Assembly: GCA_965602635.1 (NCBI GenBank) | Contig: CBFCZU010000034.1 | Span: forward strand, 1-24,915 | Length of the DNA: 24,915 nt | Reading direction: 5' to 3' | Source: CBFCZU01 sp965602635 | Lineage (GTDB): Bacteria; Planctomycetota; Phycisphaerae; SM23-33 | In this document: positions 21,954-24,915 of the stretch, one piece after another | Layout: every line of letters begins with the position of its first letter | Position numbering within the stretch: the stretch's first letter is position 1 | Notes under the pieces: model-generated | What the model saw: only the letters and a program-made list of their open reading frames with translations | Told to the model about the DNA's origin: nothing | Database searches by the model: none | Position numbers and translations under genes: made by a program

Positions 21954-23231
21954 CTAGACAAGCCCCATCTGTCCCATTAGTGCGACGATCTGCTGCTTGG
22001 TGATTCCGAAGTGCCTTGCGTATGAGAATATCGCTTCGAGTTCACATCGCTCGGTCGTGCCGTCTGAGGCCGCCACTATCAAGAGATCCTTCAGTATGCC
22101 CAAGACCTGTGGCTTGGAGTAGCGGCGCTGCTGACTCAGACGCACTGCCTCATCCACGAGGCGGCCTACCGCCAGGCCAGGCTTGCAGCTCCGCACCGTC
22201 TCGGCAACGCGTCGCTGCGCCGCCGGGTCAACTTTCCGGTCAAGGACCTTGCCTATGGCCTGTATCTCGTCCGGGGTGATCTTTCCGTCGGCCAAGGCGA
22301 CGGCGGTCGACAACTCAAAGCGAACGTCAGTGTCCGTAGCCTCCGGCCGGGGGAAGATCTCCGGGTAGATCTTGCGGATTTCGGCGTCAATGAGACTGTT
22401 GAATTCCCCTTTGTACTTGGCCAGATCATCGGCAGGGACACTCTGGCCGAAGTGCTGCACCAACTGCGAACTGGCCACCGCCTCTGCGAGCCTCAGCCTC
22501 AACGGCGTCAACGGATGGGTGGTCAGCGTCGGGTCAAACGCCGCCTGAGACACCTCTTCGAGTTGATCGAGCAGGAGCGCGACCAACCCGTCCACCCCAC
22601 GGTCAACCACGATGCCCCTGTCCGCCAGACCGGTCATGTACTTCAGCATCGCCCGGGAGAAAGCCGGGAGGCGTTGATCGCACCCTAGAAACCCGATCAT
22701 GTCGCAGGATATCTCGCAGCACGTGAGCCACTTCAAGACGTCAGCCTTCAGTCCACCTATGTCTGCCAACGAGAACTTGGACTGGAGGATCGCCTGTGCC
22801 GGGATGTGGACATGACCGAAGAGAAGGTGCCCCAGCTCGTGCCCCAAGACGCTCATTACCTCCTCGGGCGAGAGTTCGTTCAGGAAGTGCTGAGTTACCA
22901 GCACTACTACTTCCCCCGCTGCATTCTTGTCCGGATCGGTATGCCGCGCCGCGCACATGGCGTTGGCGACCGGAGCCTGGAAAAGGAAAAGATTGATCCG
23001 GAGGTCGGTCCCGAGTCGGTGGTTAAGCTTCTCCACGAGGCCCGAGACTGGTTCGAATGTATCTATCCTGACCGAATTGCTCAGGTGCTTGAAGAACTCC
23101 CGCTCGAGCTGCTGTGTTGTCTCGGCGAATTGGCGATACTTATCGCGGAGATCTTTCAGCACCGGGTGCAGCTTGGTGTAGAAGTGTTGCTCCCTAGCGT
23201 ATTGAACATCCCGCCACGTTACGCGAGGCAT
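21954..23231 (-). CDS. cytoplasmic M48-type metallopeptidase fused to a C-terminal TerB-like domain
   Basis: A 425-residue protein. The peptidase part carries the zinc motif HELGH (131-135, in SVLGHELGHLLFGH), the third ligand region EISCD (173-177) and the M48 tail motif THPLTPLRLRL (238-248). There is no signal peptide or transmembrane helix, unlike HtpX, so a soluble cytoplasmic protease is predicted. After a linker near residue 300, a helical domain with VALADGKITPDEIQAIGKVLDR (in part, 311-332) and ILIVAASDGTTERCELEAI-like text resembles TerB in the acidic A-D-G/S-D-G turn followed by a conserved Glu. The next gene encodes a stand-alone TerB protein. The start at 23231 has only a weak GGGGA site. 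The promoter is at 23271-23298. Substrate is unknown; a stress-activated protease is a reasonable inference. Confidence 0.85.
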   Translation of the reverse strand: MPRVTWRDVQYAREQHFYTKLHPVLKDLRDKYRQFAETTQQLEREFFKHLSNSVRIDTFEPVSGLVEKLNHRLGTDLRINLFLFQAPVANAMCAARHTDPDKNAAGEVVVLVTQHFLNELSPEEVMSVLGHELGHLLFGHVHIPAQAILQSKFSLADIGGLKADVLKWLTCCEISCDMIGFLGCDQRLPAFSRAMLKYMTGLADRGIVVDRGVDGLVALLLDQLEEVSQAAFDPTLTTHPLTPLRLRLAEAVASSQLVQHFGQSVPADDLAKYKGEFNSLIDAEIRKIYPEIFPRPEATDTDVRFELSTAVALADGKITPDEIQAIGKVLDRKVDPAAQRRVAETVRSCKPGLAVGRLVDEAVRLSQQRRYSKPQVLGILKDLLIVAASDGTTERCELEAIFSYARHFGITKQQIVALMGQMGLV

Positions 23232-23270
23232 TGCCGTATCCCCAAGAATGCCCAGGATTGACCCGTAGCC

Positions 23271-23298
23271 ATCATACCGGTGTCGTGGTTATCTGCAA
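23271..23298 (-). promoter_or_regulatory. promoter of the M48-TerB / TerB operon
   Basis: On the minus strand TTGCAG (23298-23293) and TATGAT (23276-23271) are 16 bases apart; a start near 23264 gives a leader of about 33 bases. The promoter lies within the tail of the broken sigma-factor fragment, so it may have been created or brought in by the rearrangement. Confidence 0.55.
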
Positions 23299-23386
23299 CC
23301 TCGATTTCCCCTCTTGCCGCCGCCTGCATCGCAGGACGAGCAGCTCCCAGTAGATCTCCTGTTTGGCCCTTGCCAATGGCCCGGCC
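23272..23386 (-). pseudogene. remnant of an ECF sigma factor gene (N-terminal ~25 codons)
   Basis: Positions 23310-23383 match 24473-24546, the 5' part of the intact sigma gene, at 68 of 74 bases with a constant offset of 1163. Translated in the matching frame it gives PLARAKQEIYWELLVLRC, then RRRQEG, where the intact protein has KRRQEG. After that the two diverge, with a degenerate CTCGA-like trace of similarity, and the remnant frame runs into a stop at 23272-23274. It has no start codon or ribosome site of its own. The fragment begins about 25 bases after the membrane-protein gene stop, exactly where a second sigma/membrane-protein pair would start in a tandem array. Confidence 0.8.
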
Positions 23387-23410
23387 GGCTGACGGGGCGA
23401 CCCCGCAGGA

Positions 23411-23986
23411 TCACTCGCCTCCCCCGATCTTCTCCGACAGCTCGGCGAGGCGGTATTCGATCTCCAGCAGCTTCTCGCGGGTGTTCAGCTCCGCCATCTC
23501 GACCCTGGCGAGGATCATGAAGACCGCGGCCATGACCAGGAACACCAGACACACGACGACGATTCGTGTTCCCACGATCTTGTCGGGATGCTGGGCCGAC
23601 AGGAGCAGCATCAAGGTCGTCATGATGACGGCGGCGCCCCAGCCTATGCCGCCGACGGTCACCGAGAGCTTTCTCCGGTCGAAAGAGCCCCGCCTGATGA
23701 CCGACAGGCAGAAGGCGGCCCAGGCGAGTCCGAAGGCCGCTCCCACGCCGAACGCCAACCGCCCGAGCAAGGGGAACTCCGCCGGCGCAATGACCGCAAC
23801 CGTGCCGAACACGGCCAGGAAGCCGAGGCCGAGAATCCCCGAGGCCACCCAGGCTGCCATCCGCGCCTTTGTCAACTTTTGCTCAGCCATCGCTCGAATC
23901 TCCCTGTCGAACTTTTCCTTTAGCGCGGCCGTCGTATGCTCCATTCCCGCAAGCTTCTGACCGAACTTTTTCTCCGTCGGGGCCAT
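23411..23986 (-). CDS. four-helix membrane protein, likely partner of the adjacent ECF sigma factor
   Basis: A 191-residue protein I cannot assign to a named family. It has a charged, probably helical cytoplasmic N-terminus (1-44, with KKFGQKL and LKEKFDREIRAMAEQKLTKAR), four hydrophobic helices (about 46-67, 73-97, 107-130, 141-161), and a short charged C-terminal helix ending in TREKLLEIEYRLAELSEK (169-186), suited to a coiled coil. The start at 23986 has AGGAGG 6 bases upstream, inside the last codons of the sigma gene; only 10 bases separate the two genes, so they are translated together. The arrangement fits a membrane regulator of the sigma factor, but no zinc-binding anti-sigma (HxxxCxxC) motif is present. 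Confidence 0.75.
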   Translation of the reverse strand: MAPTEKKFGQKLAGMEHTTAALKEKFDREIRAMAEQKLTKARMAAWVASGILGLGFLAVFGTVAVIAPAEFPLLGRLAFGVGAAFGLAWAAFCLSVIRRGSFDRRKLSVTVGGIGWGAAVIMTTLMLLLSAQHPDKIVGTRIVVVCLVFLVMAAVFMILARVEMAELNTREKLLEIEYRLAELSEKIGGGE

Positions 23987-23996
23987 GATCGGCCTC

Positions 23997-24554
23997 CTAT
24001 CGCTCGAGGACGTCGCGAAGGGCACGCTTGGCATGGTGCAGCCGCGACTTGACCGTCCCCAGCGGCACGGCCAGCACTTCCGCAATCTCAGCCGTCGTGA
24101 GATCCTCCAGGAAGAACAGCGTCAGCACCTCCCTCTGGCCCGGCGCCAGACGCGACAGGCCGTGGTGCACCTGCTCGGCGTCGTCGAACGCGCCGGCGTT
24201 GTCGTTGCCCTCGATCTCGGCGACGCCACTCTCTTCATCAATCGGGAGCTGCCTGGCGTACCTGGCCCGAAGGTGACTGATAGCCCTGTTCCGGGCAATG
24301 CGATACAGCCAGACGGGCAGGCGCCCGGGATCCCTCAACGAGCCGATCCCCTTGAAGGCGCTCAGCCACGTCTGCTGGAGCACGTCCCAGGCGTCCTCCT
24401 CTGCCTGGACGAGGCGGCGGACGTAGTAGAAGAGGCGCTGCTCCCACAGGCGGACCAACTCCTCGAATGCCCCCTCCTGCCGCCGTTTGCATCGCAGGAC
24501 GAGTAGCTCCCAGTAGATCTCCTGTTTGGCCCTGGCCAATGGCGCGCCCTTCAT
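23997..24554 (-). CDS. ECF-type RNA polymerase sigma factor
   Basis: A 185-residue sigma70-family factor with only regions 2 and 4. Region 2 (about 25-95) shows FEELVRLWEQRLFYYVRRLV, the acidic DAWDVLQQTWLSAFKGI and LPVWLYRIARNRAISHLR. A short acidic linker (105-128) follows. Region 4 (130-185) contains LAPGQREVLTLFFLEDLTTAEIAEVL and the recognition helix text VPLGTVKSRLHHAKRALRD. The start at 24554 follows a GGGGG run; upstream in-frame codons belong to the promoter region. A TGAAC-N17-CGAC element upstream suggests it drives its own gene. It heads a unit with the four-TM protein. An incomplete relative of its first codons lies at 23272-23386. Confidence 0.93.
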   Translation of the reverse strand: MKGAPLARAKQEIYWELLVLRCKRRQEGAFEELVRLWEQRLFYYVRRLVQAEEDAWDVLQQTWLSAFKGIGSLRDPGRLPVWLYRIARNRAISHLRARYARQLPIDEESGVAEIEGNDNAGAFDDAEQVHHGLSRLAPGQREVLTLFFLEDLTTAEIAEVLAVPLGTVKSRLHHAKRALRDVLER

Positions 24555-24568
24555 CCTTCCCCCATATG

Positions 24569-24594
24569 GTCGCGTAACCAGGCCGGAGGGTTCA
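24569..24594 (-). promoter_or_regulatory. candidate ECF-type autoregulatory promoter of the sigma gene
   Basis: On the minus strand TGAAC (24594-24590) is followed after 17 bases by CGAC (24572-24569). ECF promoters commonly have an AAC-containing -35 and a CGxC-type -10 at about this spacing. Transcription starting near 24563 would give a leader of only about 9 bases, GGGGGAAGG, before the ATG. Confidence 0.4.
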
Positions 24595-24658
24595 ATGCCC
24601 TTTGGCCAGTTCGGGCCGGCCGCGAGCACCAGGCACGGGTGGGATCACGGCGTTTCTC

Positions 24659-24680
24659 TTGAGGGCGCTTAAGCGTCCTT
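24659..24680. repeat. short palindromic repeat, copy 1 (GGGCGCTTAAGCGTCC core)
   Basis: A 22-base unit with a near-perfect palindromic centre (GGGCGCTT/AAGCGTCC, one mismatch). It matches the unit at 24743-24764 at 21 of 22 positions in the same orientation. This is typical of dispersed intergenic repeats. Confidence 0.7.
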
Positions 24681-24698
24681 GTCTTTGGTAGTGCTAGG

Positions 24699-24717
24699 CC
24701 ACGGCTTCCAGCCGTGG
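24699..24717. repeat. hairpin CCACGGCT-TCC-AGCCGTGG
   Basis: A perfect 8-bp stem with a 3-base loop in the gap upstream of the sigma factor gene. It shares the CACGGCTT core with the recJ-pssA element at 18052-18074, which suggests a common repeat family. Confidence 0.65.
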
Positions 24718-24742
24718 TACACGGGGCGCTCCCCCCACGCAG

Positions 24743-24764
24743 TTGAGGGCGCTTCAGCGTCCTT
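24743..24764. repeat. short palindromic repeat, copy 2
   Basis: This is the second copy of the 24659-24680 unit, with C in place of A at the centre (CGCTTCAGCG). The two copies are 84 bases apart. Confidence 0.7.
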
Positions 24765-24789
24765 CTGCTGGGAGGGCTTCAGCCAGGGC

Positions 24790-24808
24790 GACAGGCGGGA
24801 CGCCTGTC
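24790..24808. repeat. hairpin GACAGGCG-GGA-CGCCTGTC
   Basis: A perfect 8-bp stem with a 3-base loop, followed by CCACC. Together with 24659-24764 it makes a block of four small palindromes in 150 bases. The rest of the 24630-24915 region has a 12-base TTGCGCGCGCAA palindrome (24827-24838), a long C run and a weak CCCGA/TCGGG hairpin (24854-24868). I see no gene in it. Confidence 0.65.
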
Positions 24809-24915
24809 CCACCACAAGTGACATATTTGCGCGCGCAATCGCTCCCCCCCCCTCCCGACAAAATCGGGGGAAAATGAAATTTTCGGCCGCCGGCCCGGCC
24901 GGGAGTTATGGCAAG

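Overview
This 24.9 kb window is GC-rich (about two-thirds by eye) and looks like the chromosome of a Planctomycetota bacterium, probably of Phycisphaerae type. The support is the gene mix: an S1 sulfatase, two secreted PQQ-like beta-propellers (one with the DWPQWRGP opening), a type II-type prepilin with a C-terminal GFVDGH motif, a Gfo/Idh/MocA oxidoreductase, a System II cytochrome c assembly pair, and an ECF sigma factor paired with a small four-helix membrane protein. The taxonomic call is inference. There are no rRNA or canonical tRNA genes, no CRISPR array, no transposase and no phage genes.

Layout. 1-1680: a leaderless sulfatase, ending at a CGCAGAG-type palindrome. 1682-3585 (minus): ccsA and resB-like genes for cytochrome c haem attachment, overlapping by ATGA. 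3586-4030: an unusual divergent intergenic region. It holds two back-to-back sigma70-type promoters, and the minus-strand promoter appears to start a ~200-nt leader to resB built almost wholly of strong hairpins. 4031-6583: a hybrid sensor kinase (MEDS-PAS-PAS-HisKA-HATPase-receiver). 6765-10250: an apparent operon of two PQQ-like propellers and a prepilin. 10259-12745 (minus): an S4-less TlyA-like methyltransferase, rpsT and a TPR protein. 12906-16077 (minus): rsmA, a Gfo/Idh/MocA oxidoreductase and a CapA-type protein. 16224-17978: recJ, followed by a REPIN-like double palindrome. 18113-19668 (minus): pssA and psd for phosphatidylethanolamine synthesis. 19785-21255: a family 9 glycosyltransferase and a DUF4870 membrane protein. 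21498-23231 (minus): a TerB-domain protein and an M48 metallopeptidase fused to a TerB-like domain. 23272-24594 (minus): a broken N-terminal fragment of an ECF sigma gene, a four-TM membrane protein, and an intact ECF sigma factor with a possible self-regulated promoter. 24630-24915: a cluster of small palindromes.

Housekeeping genes (rpsT, rsmA, recJ, pssA, psd) alternate with accessory ones. The most interesting places are the structured resB leader (3586-3785), the M48-TerB / TerB pair, and the sigma-factor remnant 1.16 kb from its intact relative. Several start codons were moved from the longest open frame because a promoter or a Shine-Dalgarno site rules out or disfavours the upstream start (4031, 12745, 16077, 16224, 18991, 19785, 23986, 24554).
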